Assembly (NCBI RefSeq): GCF_034356035.1
Contig: NZ_CP136423.1
Location: forward strand, 2,108,001 to 2,172,000
Length of the DNA stretch: 64,000 nucleotides
Direction of reading: 5' to 3'
Source: Blautia hydrogenotrophica DSM 10507
GTDB taxonomy: Bacteria; Bacillota; Clostridia; Lachnospirales; Lachnospiraceae
Part shown: piece by piece, positions 35,309 to 42,148 of the stretch
How the letters are laid out: each line of letters begins with the position of its first letter
Numbering within the stretch: position 1 is the first letter of the stretch
Made by a program: the position numbers and the translations under genes
Notes under the pieces: generated by a model
Told to the model about the DNA's origin: nothing
Seen by the model: only the letters and a program-made list of their open reading frames with translations
Databases searched by the model: none

Positions 35309-35647
35309 TTAACAATTACTTCTTGCAAGCCGTGTATGCCTTGTCAACGTCCATACACGCTGTTTGTCATATCCCATAGCACCGAGAATCTTCACGAACT
35401 TATACCGACGTGACACAGGAAAGTGAAATTTTTCTTTGATTTCTTCAATAACCAATTTTGCCATGTCAACAAAATCATTTATGACATCTAAGATTTTCTT
35501 CCATGCCTGTGCTGCTTTTTCAGCAGCTTTGTTTATTGCATAAATTCCAACATTTACATTGTTGCGTATGCACCTTTTCCATTCAATCACAGATATTCCC
35601 AAGCCTCTGATTTTCTTCGCCTGTTCTTCGGTTAATGCCATGTACAT
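35309..35647 (-). CDS. Small protein between terminase and portal, hypothetical (112 aa)
   Basis: The protein is helical and basic (YAINKAAEKAAQAWKKILDV, KLVIEEIKEKFHFPVSRRYK) and ends with VWTLTRHTRLARSN. ATG follows GGAGG. It may be an accessory packaging factor. I recognise no family. Confidence 0.5.
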   Translation of the reverse strand: MYMALTEEQAKKIRGLGISVIEWKRCIRNNVNVGIYAINKAAEKAAQAWKKILDVINDFVDMAKLVIEEIKEKFHFPVSRRYKFVKILGAMGYDKQRVWTLTRHTRLARSNC

Positions 35648-35657
35648 AACTTACCTC

Positions 35658-36845
35658 CTATACAATCCACCTATTCAACTGCCTTGCCACCGTCCAGATA
35701 TAATACCGTATCAAATCCATGTGGTGATCGTTTTCTTTTATCACTTCATCCTTTGGTTTATCGTCGTCCCATGCGTACTGTTGGAACTCTTTTAATGTTT
35801 CCGTACAGCTATCATGGATTTTCAATATCCCATAATTCAGATACTTTGTTACTTCCTGTATGCCGTTCAGTACGTCATTGTTTGCACCTTTTACGATATA
35901 TTTACCGTATTTTTTGATAGTCTCAATAAATCCAGCGGCAGAAGGGTCAACAACAATATATTCTATCGGCAAATCGCCTATAAGCGTTTCCAACTTGCTG
36001 TAATATCCCTCATTATCCAGCCTGTCCCTATCTCTGCCGGAATAGTGCAGTTCTTTAATCATTGTGCTGCTGCGCCCGTCAAAATCGAATATACCAACCG
36101 CGAATGGATTGACTGTACCATAGTCGATAGACACATAGTATTGATGTCCTCGCTTGTATTCCACTTCTCCGCCGACAACGTTCTTTTCCCGGCTGAACAT
36201 CGGATATACAAGCCCCTCGGCAAGCGCCCATTCGCCCAGAATATACCGCTTGTAATATACGGAACCCTCATACTCTTTACAGAGGTTTTCGACAAATTTC
36301 TTATCCAAAAACGGGTTATCAAATATCGTGTACTTCTGACAGTAGATGTCAAAATCACTATCCAAAAACTCTTTCAGCCAGTGGTTAGGGCCTTGTGGGT
36401 TCAGCGCCCCATCAAAGCAACTATACGGCTTGTCCAGACGGGATTTAAGCATTTCAAAAACTTCTTCGTTCCAGTCTGCAACCTCGTCTCCGTAAACGTA
36501 TTTGATAGAGCTTCCCCGGAGTTTTGATACCTGACTGACTTTCTCCGCGCCCAGACAATAAACGCGTTCCCCGAAAAGATAACAGATATTCTGACTGTTT
36601 ATCTCTCCGACAAGATCGGTACCCCAGATATTCCGCATAGGCTCTAAGATATTACGCTCTATGGTGGATTTTGTCACCCCAAGTATTACAGCAAGTCCAG
36701 GATTTCCGATTCTTGCACGTATACGTTTAGGAATAACACACAATGTATCAATATATGTTTTCCCGCTTCGGGTCGCTCCAGTCTTAAAGCACCATCTTCT
36801 GTTTGCATTGTCAAGGTATTCTCTTTGCATTTTGCTAATCGGCAT
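35658..36845 (-). CDS. terL: Terminase large subunit
   Basis: The 395-residue packaging motor has an ATPase half with Walker A GATRSGKTY (about 23-31) and Walker B YVYGDEV. The nuclease half carries acidic residues in SIDYGTVNPFAVG, IVVDPSAAG and the end motif DHHMDLIRYYIW. It pumps and cuts phage DNA. Its first codons overlap the end of the homing endonuclease gene by 11 bases. Confidence 0.92.
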   Translation of the reverse strand: MPISKMQREYLDNANRRWCFKTGATRSGKTYIDTLCVIPKRIRARIGNPGLAVILGVTKSTIERNILEPMRNIWGTDLVGEINSQNICYLFGERVYCLGAEKVSQVSKLRGSSIKYVYGDEVADWNEEVFEMLKSRLDKPYSCFDGALNPQGPNHWLKEFLDSDFDIYCQKYTIFDNPFLDKKFVENLCKEYEGSVYYKRYILGEWALAEGLVYPMFSREKNVVGGEVEYKRGHQYYVSIDYGTVNPFAVGIFDFDGRSSTMIKELHYSGRDRDRLDNEGYYSKLETLIGDLPIEYIVVDPSAAGFIETIKKYGKYIVKGANNDVLNGIQEVTKYLNYGILKIHDSCTETLKEFQQYAWDDDKPKDEVIKENDHHMDLIRYYIWTVARQLNRWIV

Positions 36846-37536
36846 ATTTAAACCTCAACCCAGAAGTATGTTTTCTTGCACCTCGGCAAACATCACTTAT
36901 TTTAAATTGATTAGCCCCAGTATCCTCTGCGGCACTTTTTATTGTGTCATATACTTTTCCGGTATTTATGCAAATAACACATTTAGCATGAGGATTATCC
37001 TTTCCAGAAAGTTTTCCTCTCCTGTTTTTGCTCATTTTCTTTCTTGATTCATCAGTAATTCGATAACGGTATGATTCACGCATTTTTTCTTTAGTTTCTT
37101 CTGAATGTTTCCTGCCAAACCAAGATGAATTTTCTCCTGAAATTTTCATTCTGCTTTCTTCGTTCCAGTGTTTACCTTTTGCAGGAGATTCACGCCCTTT
37201 AAGGGAAGCGCTTATTCTTTGTTTGGTTTCTTTTGAATGTTTCATTCCATTTGCGCTTTCGCCGCCTTTTGAAGCATTGTATCCATACTTTGAATTTGAA
37301 GAATTATATAATTCTATAAGTTCAATTTCTTTTTCCTTTGCTTCTTCTTCGGTTAATTTTTCAAACAGAATTTCATGAATGAAATTATTCCACCCATATT
37401 TTGATATAGCATTATAGAACGGTTGTCCATAATACCCATTCCCATTCTCCCATCTATCCTCGGGTTTTCTGGATGTAATACCGATATATACCTTTCCATT
37501 TATTTTATTTGTGTGCTTATATACCGTATATCCCAT
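36835..37536 (-). CDS. GIY-YIG homing endonuclease with NUMOD3 repeats
   Basis: The 233-residue protein has a GIY-YIG nuclease at 1-90 (YTVYKHTNKINGKVYIGIT, KYGWNNFIHEIL, the metal-binding Glu around ELIELYNS). Three NUMOD3-type repeats follow (GMKHSKETKQRIS, GKHWNEESRMKIS, GRKHSEETKEKM), then an IENR1/NUMOD1-like DNA-binding end. It is a free-standing selfish nuclease placed exactly between terS and terL, joined by overlapping stop/start codons on both sides. It is more AT-rich than its neighbours, which fits recent arrival. Confidence 0.9.
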   Translation of the reverse strand: MGYTVYKHTNKINGKVYIGITSRKPEDRWENGNGYYGQPFYNAISKYGWNNFIHEILFEKLTEEEAKEKEIELIELYNSSNSKYGYNASKGGESANGMKHSKETKQRISASLKGRESPAKGKHWNEESRMKISGENSSWFGRKHSEETKEKMRESYRYRITDESRKKMSKNRRGKLSGKDNPHAKCVICINTGKVYDTIKSAAEDTGANQFKISDVCRGARKHTSGLRFKYAD

Positions 37537-37922
37537 TAGATAACACCGCCTATCTCTTTCAACACTTCGTCCAACTTCGTAAGAGCGTCTTTCTTTCCAT
37601 CGTCTGACTTGTCATATCGTTTCATTAATTCCCTACCTGCCGCAAGTCTATCAGAAAGAGCTGCGTCCATATCAAACTGGTCTTTTATTTCTCCACGCAG
37701 GACAGAAGAATAAAACTCTAGCACCTCTTTTACATCTGCTATGCGGGAATTATCAATCTGTTTCTGGCGTTCTGCTATATATGCCGAAACGCTAAGTTTT
37801 TCTAAGTTCTGGCTACCTTGAACATGTGGTTGCTTATATCCTGCTTTCCTCGCCGCCTCAGTCGCGTTTCCGCATATCAGGTATTCATCCGCAAAGGCTT
37901 TCTGCTTTGGTGTGAGATTCAT
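37536..37922 (-). CDS. terS: Terminase small subunit
   Basis: The 128-residue protein has the family start LTPKQKAFADEYLICGNATEAARKAGY, split as residues 3-29, followed by QGSQNLEKLSVSAYIAERQ and the ADVKEVLEFYSSVLRGE block of Terminase_2. It recognises phage DNA for packaging and works with TerL. Its stop overlaps the homing endonuclease start (TAATG). Confidence 0.9.
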   Translation of the reverse strand: MNLTPKQKAFADEYLICGNATEAARKAGYKQPHVQGSQNLEKLSVSAYIAERQKQIDNSRIADVKEVLEFYSSVLRGEIKDQFDMDAALSDRLAAGRELMKRYDKSDDGKKDALTKLDEVLKEIGGVI

Positions 37923-38092
37923 TTACCCACCGTCCTTTTTTCCCAGTGAATTTCTTTTAATGTTTCCGCAGTTCGGCAGCCTTCCCGGCAAAATGCATGA
38001 GGACAAATAACCTGCTCTTCGCAATCTGTGCATTTTATAAATCCAAGTTTTGTTATATTACTGTCTCTTATGTTCAATTCTATCTGTTTCAT
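37919..38092 (-). CDS. Cys-rich small protein before terS (57 aa)
   Basis: ATG at 38092 after GGTGAG gives MKQIELNIRDSNITKLGFIK, then CTDCEEQVICPHAFCREGC: five or six Cys suited to a zinc site. It overlaps terS by 4 bases. Function unknown. Confidence 0.55.
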   Translation of the reverse strand: MKQIELNIRDSNITKLGFIKCTDCEEQVICPHAFCREGCRTAETLKEIHWEKRTVGK

Positions 38093-38343
38093 TCTCTCAC
38101 CGCCTGCCATATATCATTTAAACAATTCACAATCTCTATCTGCGACGCACTCCGCAGTATCTCATAGTCCTTTTCTTTCCATTCGTCACGCTGATTCTTC
38201 TGCAATACCCGTGTACTGAGGATATATATAGTTATCATGCGTTTCTGCTCTGCGCTGTAAAATTGCGTTGTGCCTATCTTAATAACCAGATTCTTCTGCA
38301 AAATTGCACGTTGTAGCCTTCGCATGATACTATTCAGATTCAA
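38089..38343 (-). CDS. First gene of the terminase operon, hypothetical (84 aa)
   Basis: The conserved core is QRAILQKNLVIKIGTTQFYS and RVLQKNQRDEWKEKDYEILR, and it recurs in Clostridia prophages without known function. I place the start at TTG 38343 with GGGGTGA as ribosome binding site. A GTG at 38358 lies inside an inverted repeat, and ATG 38325 is another option. Confidence 0.5.
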   Translation of the reverse strand: MNLNSIMRRLQRAILQKNLVIKIGTTQFYSAEQKRMITIYILSTRVLQKNQRDEWKEKDYEILRSASQIEIVNCLNDIWQAVRE

Positions 38344-38348
38344 AAAAT

Positions 38349-38417
38349 CACCCCACACACAGTATTCTTAATTATATTTTACCGCATGTGGGGTGGTTTC
38401 GTTGTACCCATATTTTA
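38349..38417 (-). promoter_or_regulatory. Control region of the late/terminase operon
   Basis: On the minus strand TAAAAT (38376-38381) or TATAAT (38371-38376) lacks a good -35. Around it lie a dyad CACCCCACA/TGTGGGGTG (38349-38357 and 38387-38395) and a 16-base block (38402-38417) shared with the KTR promoter. It looks activator-dependent. Confidence 0.5.
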
Positions 38418-38420
38418 TTA

Positions 38421-38449
38421 TTTACATTCATTTAGTATAATGATATAAT
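38421..38449 (+). promoter_or_regulatory. Promoter of the rightward 56-residue Cys protein gene
   Basis: TTTACA (38421-38426) and TATAAT (38444-38449) are separated by exactly 17 bases, 38 bases before the start codon. Confidence 0.75.
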
Positions 38450-38487
38450 AAATATGCAAGTAGTATTTTTAATTGTGAGGTGATTAA

Positions 38488-38658
38488 ATGCAAACATTCA
38501 CTTGCCCCACACGAAAGATAAAAGTTACTGCCATAAGAGATATGATTGTTTCCTCGGATTTAGGAAAGAAATCCTTTATACCTGGAAGATTAAAATGTAC
38601 AGGTAGTAACAATGAATGTACAAAAGAGAACTGTCCGTTATTGAACGGAAAAATGTAA
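38488..38658 (+). CDS. Cys-rich 56-residue protein, opposite to surrounding phage genes
   Basis: The gene starts at ATG 38488 after GTGAGGTG and encodes MQTFTCPTRKIKVTAIRDMI, a middle with KKSFIPGRLKC, and an end with ECTKENCP. The four Cys are at 6, 37, 44 and 49, a possible zinc or iron-sulfur site. It is the only rightward gene between the immunity region and the endolysin, and it has its own consensus promoter and strong terminator. That is the hallmark of a moron expressed in the lysogen. I do not recognise the family. Confidence 0.72.
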   Translation: MQTFTCPTRKIKVTAIRDMIVSSDLGKKSFIPGRLKCTGSNNECTKENCPLLNGKM

Positions 38659-38660
38659 GG

Positions 38661-38686
38661 AGGCTCCAATTAAGGAGCCTTTTTTT
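38661..38686 (+). terminator. Terminator of the Cys protein gene
   Basis: AGGCTCC-AATTAA-GGAGCCT is followed by six or more T. It begins 3 bases after the stop codon and also lies at the 3' end of the convergent gene. Confidence 0.88.
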
Positions 38687-38978
38687 ATATCATGCATTTC
38701 CCAGTCAATATCATATACCTGTTATACGTCTCTATCGTCTTCCGGCGGTATCCCTGGAAATCCTTACGCTGCATTGGAATGTTACCCATTCGATCGTAAC
38801 CAAGACCGGTAGTCAGGTTCAGGAAGAGATACGGCGCGATCTCAGGGTATGTGTTCTGCGCTGCCTCTAATAGCAAGCGCTGTTCATAGCCTTTTGCTTT
38901 GCGGCAATACGCAATAATCTTTCTCACATCCTCTTCTGATAGTCCGTAATCTTTTAAGTATGTATCACGTACACTCAT
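38685..38978 (-). CDS. Phage protein before the late operon, hypothetical (97 aa)
   Basis: The helical protein (GLSEEDVRKIIAYCRKAKGY, YPEIAPYLFLNLTTGLGYDR, DFQGYRRKTIETYNRYM) is the last of the leftward early cluster, immediately before the late control region. By place it could be a late regulator of the ArpU/RinA kind, but no clear helix-turn-helix is visible. ATG follows GGAAGGAG. Confidence 0.55.
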   Translation of the reverse strand: MSVRDTYLKDYGLSEEDVRKIIAYCRKAKGYEQRLLLEAAQNTYPEIAPYLFLNLTTGLGYDRMGNIPMQRKDFQGYRRKTIETYNRYMILTGKCMI

Positions 38979-38982
38979 TTGA

Positions 38983-39057
38983 CTACTCCTTCCCTAAAAT
39001 TTCATCAATACTGGCGTTCCAGCCTCTCACAAATCCTTTTCGCTGAAAATCTACCAT
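38983..39057 (-). CDS. Possible 24-residue leader peptide
   Basis: The short frame MVDFQRKGFVRGWNASIDEI... ends in the GGAAGGAG that serves as ribosome binding site of the next gene. Translation would therefore pass through that site. Its own binding site is weak, so it may not be real. Confidence 0.3.
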   Translation of the reverse strand: MVDFQRKGFVRGWNASIDEILGKE

Positions 39058-39075
39058 ACTGTGCGGCGATCTTAG

Positions 39076-39264
39076 TTATTCTAATTTTATTGGCGCTTCT
39101 TTTATCGGGCACCAATCTGGTTTTTCTTCAGTAAGATTCTTCTCCGTTATTTCTTTTTGCAATCCCATACACCTGTATTCTATTGGTACGGTTGCTTTTG
39201 CAAACCAAAATTTACATTGGTTGCATCTTTCCGGCATATCCACCACAATAATTCCTTTGCTCAT
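39076..39264 (-). CDS. Zinc-ribbon-like small phage protein (62 aa)
   Basis: It carries CNQCKFW, a Cys in EYRCMG and a final WCPI, spaced like a zinc ribbon, in a family frequent in clostridial phages (MPERCNQCKFWFAKATVPIE). It overlaps the preceding gene by 4 bases. Function unknown. Confidence 0.55.
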   Translation of the reverse strand: MSKGIIVVDMPERCNQCKFWFAKATVPIEYRCMGLQKEITEKNLTEEKPDWCPIKEAPIKLE

Positions 39265-39548
39265 TCAATCCCGCCTTTCTTGACGATCTCAACGGATCTG
39301 TGATATGCCAGTGATTCTTGATAATATCCGCTTGCCTTATTGTCTAATCCGGCATAGTTGCTTTGTATTCCTGCGTCATGTGACGCTTTCTCCCATGACT
39401 TTATTTCCTCAATTACCTTTTCCTTGTCAAAAGCTGTCTCGACTTCTTCTAAAATCACAGAAATATCATCATCAAGAGTGCCGTCTTCTCTTGTGTGCCT
39501 GTCTACAGCAGCTATAACCGCTTTCCGGCTGATTAAATCATCACTCAT
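39261..39548 (-). CDS. Small phage protein, hypothetical (95 aa)
   Basis: ATG at 39548 follows GGGAGG. It begins MSDDLISRKAVIAAVDRHTR and has a long helical EVETAFDKEKVIEEIKSWEK. This N-terminus is very common among small proteins of Clostridia phages, but its role is unknown. It overlaps both neighbours. Confidence 0.55.
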   Translation of the reverse strand: MSDDLISRKAVIAAVDRHTREDGTLDDDISVILEEVETAFDKEKVIEEIKSWEKASHDAGIQSNYAGLDNKASGYYQESLAYHRSVEIVKKGGIE

Positions 39549-39750
39549 TCTTGACCTCCCGTATATACTCCCTGTATCTTTCAATCTCATTCGCAATGCT
39601 GTTCAAAATTGGAATTATCAAATCTAGGTCTTCAATTTTCCCAGTCTCATAATTCTTAATTCTCTGATCTCCCAACTGCTCTACATATTCCCATATAGCG
39701 CTTTCGTGTTCCAGACAGTCATCATAGATTCTTGCTTTCGTACTACTCAT
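39541..39750 (-). CDS. Small helical phage protein, hypothetical (69 aa)
   Basis: ATG at 39750 follows AGGAGGG. The sequence SSTKARIYDDCLEHESAIWE and IIPILNSIANEIERYREYIR predicts helices only. It overlaps its neighbours by 8 bases on each side, as do most genes of this cluster. Confidence 0.5.
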   Translation of the reverse strand: MSSTKARIYDDCLEHESAIWEYVEQLGDQRIKNYETGKIEDLDLIIPILNSIANEIERYREYIREVKNE

Positions 39751-39997
39751 TCTGTTCACCCTCCTGTCCTGCCCGGCGGTTCCACCCATCAACTGCAAGT
39801 TTTATTTCTTTCAAAAGGCTATCGAATGATTCATTGTCCAATTCAATTTTGTGATGTTTTTCTAAGCCACATTTCGAGTTATTGCACCTAACTCTGAGGT
39901 CATATATTTCTGTTAAACAATTTCTCCCTATATGCTTAAATTCTGAAAAAACTTCTTTCCCACATATCGGGCAAGGCTCCAATCTGATTTCTCCCAT
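39743..39997 (-). CDS. Lar-like restriction alleviation protein
   Basis: The 84-residue protein has LEPCPICGKEV, RVRCNNSKCGL and VDGWNRRAG, the two CxxC zinc pairs and final WNRRA of the Lar family. Lar of the Rac prophage relieves host type I restriction. If the function is conserved, it protects incoming or replicating phage DNA. ATG follows GGAGGTGAG. Confidence 0.75.
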   Translation of the reverse strand: MGEIRLEPCPICGKEVFSEFKHIGRNCLTEIYDLRVRCNNSKCGLEKHHKIELDNESFDSLLKEIKLAVDGWNRRAGQEGEQNE

Positions 39998-39998
39998 C

Positions 39999-40100
39999 TC
40001 ACACCTCCTGTAATATCTCTGTGTTGTCTATCGCATTTCCCTCTTTCGGCAACTCACGCCAGTTCTTGCGCTTTGCCTTAAATAAAATTTCTCTGCTCAT
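39999..40100 (-). CDS. Truncated YopX-like peptide (33 aa)
   Basis: The frame MSREILFKAKRKNWRELPKE and 13 more residues begins like YopX-type phage proteins, then stops after a few residues. The end overlaps the ribosome binding site of the Lar-like gene. It may be a remnant or a real microprotein. Confidence 0.45.
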   Translation of the reverse strand: MSREILFKAKRKNWRELPKEGNAIDNTEILQEV

Positions 40101-40136
40101 TCACATTACCTTTTCTTTCTTCCTCATTCTAATCTC

Positions 40137-40496
40137 TCATTTGCAAAGTTTCTGCCCACACCATTTACAATTTCCTGCGAATAAATCTGTATCGTCCAAA
40201 CTACTACCACACTCAGGACACCCATATTTTTCACCCAATGCTCCACATATATCTATTACTTTTTCCGGATTCTGACGCTCTCTCGCCTCCCGGCACTCTT
40301 CCACGGTTCCGATCTCCCGGTACTGCTGGATTTCTTTGAGTGCCAAGATTGCTATTCCGTCTGCAAGATAGGTGAAGTAATTATCTTTGTTCAATGCCTT
40401 TACAACTTCAAGAGTCATGTTTTCACCTGTTGTTGGGTCAAAAAGTATCATCTCTCGGTCAAATTCTAATTGCTGTATCGCTTCTTTCTCTGTCAT
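40137..40496 (-). CDS. Zinc-ribbon phage protein, hypothetical (119 aa)
   Basis: The N-terminal part is helical (MTEKEAIQQLEFDREMILFD), with LEVVKALNKDNYFTYLADGI following. The end is a zinc ribbon, GCPECGSSL and CKWCGQKLC. The same layout occurs in many Clostridia phages, and the function is unknown. It overlaps the preceding gene by 4 bases. Confidence 0.55.
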   Translation of the reverse strand: MTEKEAIQQLEFDREMILFDPTTGENMTLEVVKALNKDNYFTYLADGIAILALKEIQQYREIGTVEECREARERQNPEKVIDICGALGEKYGCPECGSSLDDTDLFAGNCKWCGQKLCK

Positions 40497-40663
40497 TCTT
40501 CTGCACCGTCCTTTTCTGTTCTCTCATATCCATTCCAGCCATGTTCAGGACCACATGAATGAACACAATAATACTCACTATCTGAATCGCAATTATCGCA
40601 CCTACCGCAATCGGGTTCTTCATCGTCTGCTGTGAATACCATATAACCGTTTCGCTTTATCAT
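40493..40663 (-). CDS. Cys-rich acidic microprotein (56 aa)
   Basis: ATG at 40663 gives MIKRNGYMVFTADDEEPDCG, then CDNC and a CVHSCGPEHGW segment. Six Cys/His suit a zinc site. It fits tightly between the neighbouring genes, overlapping the next by 4 bases, which supports it being real. Function unknown. Confidence 0.6.
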   Translation of the reverse strand: MIKRNGYMVFTADDEEPDCGRCDNCDSDSEYYCVHSCGPEHGWNGYERTEKDGAEE

Positions 40664-40667
40664 TTTT

Positions 40668-40991
40668 CTACACCGTCCTCTCCTGCTCGTTTATTCCATG
40701 CTTCTGCTGCTCTTCTGCTTCTTTGATCGTCCGGTCAAGCTTATACTCCATCATCGGCTCCACATCATCCTCAATCCCTAGCAAATATTCCACCTGCGGA
40801 GCCACATTCTTTACGTCCGCGATCTCTTCGATCACTGGACGCTTGTCTCCTGTCAATGCATGCTTACTCAATGCCTGGACCAGCTCGCCGCACTCCTCTG
40901 CCAGCTTCCAAAGCTGCTTTTCCTGGTAGTGGTCTGCGATCTGGCGAAGCTTCTGCTGCCGTTCATCAATCATGTTTTCAATCTCAATCAT
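40668..40991 (-). CDS. MazG-like nucleotide pyrophosphohydrolase
   Basis: The 107-residue protein has the all-alpha NTP-pyrophosphatase signature LAEECGELVQAL (ExxE) and VIEEIADVKNV (ExxD), which bind magnesium. Phage MazG-like enzymes remove unusual or excess nucleoside triphosphates, and some lower ppGpp-type signals. Substrate cannot be told from sequence. Confidence 0.8.
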   Translation of the reverse strand: MIEIENMIDERQQKLRQIADHYQEKQLWKLAEECGELVQALSKHALTGDKRPVIEEIADVKNVAPQVEYLLGIEDDVEPMMEYKLDRTIKEAEEQQKHGINEQERTV

Positions 40992-41001
40992 TGCCCTCTC
41001 C

Positions 41002-41385
41002 TTACTTATTCCATCGAATCTGCAAATCCAGATTCAGCCTTTCCTTAATGCTGTTAATATAATCTTCCCAAGTTGCCAGACCATCCACCAGGTAATCCGC
41101 GCCCTCCATCACCTTGTCCATCCATCTTTGGCAGCGTTTTTCTCCAAAGCCGAACGCATCATGCAATGCCGCAATTCCAATGATGGTAAAGGTATCCAGA
41201 GTCATTTCCTTGATCTTCTCACTGGCTTTGTCCAGATCTTTCGCGGCCAAAGAAGTATGTATTCCAGAAATGTTCCGGAACCGGATTTCATTTTCCAGGG
41301 CTTCCAGTCCGCCTTCTCTTACAATCCGCAATCCAAGAGACAGTCCATCTTCCCGCCCTCGTTCATATTCCCGCATTTTATTCAT
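41002..41385 (-). CDS. Phage protein, hypothetical (127 aa)
   Basis: The protein has a charged start (NKMREYERGREDGLSLGLRI), then a helical domain with DTFTIIGIAALHDAFGFGEK and WMDKVMEGADYLVDGLATWE. The same domain occurs in clostridial prophages between MazG-like genes and DNA replication genes. I know no function. Confidence 0.55.
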   Translation of the reverse strand: MNKMREYERGREDGLSLGLRIVREGGLEALENEIRFRNISGIHTSLAAKDLDKASEKIKEMTLDTFTIIGIAALHDAFGFGEKRCQRWMDKVMEGADYLVDGLATWEDYINSIKERLNLDLQIRWNK

Positions 41386-41391
41386 AGTATT

Positions 41392-41679
41392 TCACCCTTT
41401 CATCGGATATAGCCGTAAAACATCGTATAAGCTCGATACAGCCTTTTGATTGCTTTCCTCAACCAATTTTACATATTCATCCAGATTAACCGTAGAATCG
41501 TCCATAATCGCTTTTTGTCGCTCTTCCAGATATCTTTCCGCCAAAGCTGTCATACTGCCATAATACCCAACTGTACGATATATCTCTTTTCCACTCTTCT
41601 TTGCTATACATTTCTCTTTCAAAATATAATTTAACCGGTCCGTTTCAATAAAGTATTTCTCATCAATGATGATTCTCAC
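41392..41679 (-). CDS. Phage protein, hypothetical (95 aa)
   Basis: Starting at GTG after AGAGGTGAG, it has a beta start MRIIIDEKYFIETDRLNYIL and a helical rest with ALAERYLEERQKAIMDDST. It resembles DUF5405-like phage proteins only loosely. Function unknown. Confidence 0.5.
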   Translation of the reverse strand: MRIIIDEKYFIETDRLNYILKEKCIAKKSGKEIYRTVGYYGSMTALAERYLEERQKAIMDDSTVNLDEYVKLVEESNQKAVSSLYDVLRLYPMKG

Positions 41680-41695
41680 ATGCTCACCTCTTGTC

Positions 41696-41926
41696 TTATT
41701 CTTTTTTCAATTTTTGATATTTTTCATTAAGATATTTTGCGTATGCTACGATTTGCCCCTTGCAAAAGTCTGTGGGATATTTTTCATAAAGCCGATTCGC
41801 GTAATCACTTAGCCCTTTCCAGTACTCATCTGCATCCTCTGGAATCCAAAATTTCTTTACCATATCCCAAAATTCTGTCATAAACCTGGCTTCTAATGGG
41901 ATGTCCTGTTTATTTACACCTGCCAT
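41696..41926 (-). CDS. Phage protein, hypothetical (76 aa)
   Basis: ATG at 41926 directly after AGGAGG gives MAGVNKQDIPLEARFMTEFW, then EYWKGLSDYANRLYEKYPTD. A longer reading to 42019 lacks a good start site. The family occurs in Clostridia phages after the helicase gene. Function unknown. Confidence 0.5.
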   Translation of the reverse strand: MAGVNKQDIPLEARFMTEFWDMVKKFWIPEDADEYWKGLSDYANRLYEKYPTDFCKGQIVAYAKYLNEKYQKLKKE

Positions 41927-42033
41927 CTGTCCTCCTAAGATACACAAGTTACCATTTTCTTTTTTTGGTAACACTTTTTGTGTGCCCTTAAAATCCCTTG
42001 TTTTTACTGTATTTTTCATGCTTCTTATTCTTT

Positions 42034-42147
42034 GGTTACACAGTTACACCCTATTTCTCTATATAGGACAAAAACAAAAGAAATGATTTCATTTTTTTAT
42101 TTTATATATAGGGCGAAAATTTCATGTAACCGGTGTAACGTGTAACC
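42034..42147. repeat. Five TGTAAC/GTTACA boxes flanking an AT-rich core (candidate origin)
   Basis: GGTTACACAGTTACACC at 42034-42050 and three boxes at 42124-42147 (ATGTAACC, GGTGTAAC, GTGTAACC) face each other. They flank an AT-rich stretch with CCTATATATAGG. The array lies just after the DUF927 helicase gene. Confidence 0.5.
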
Positions 42148-42148
42148 C

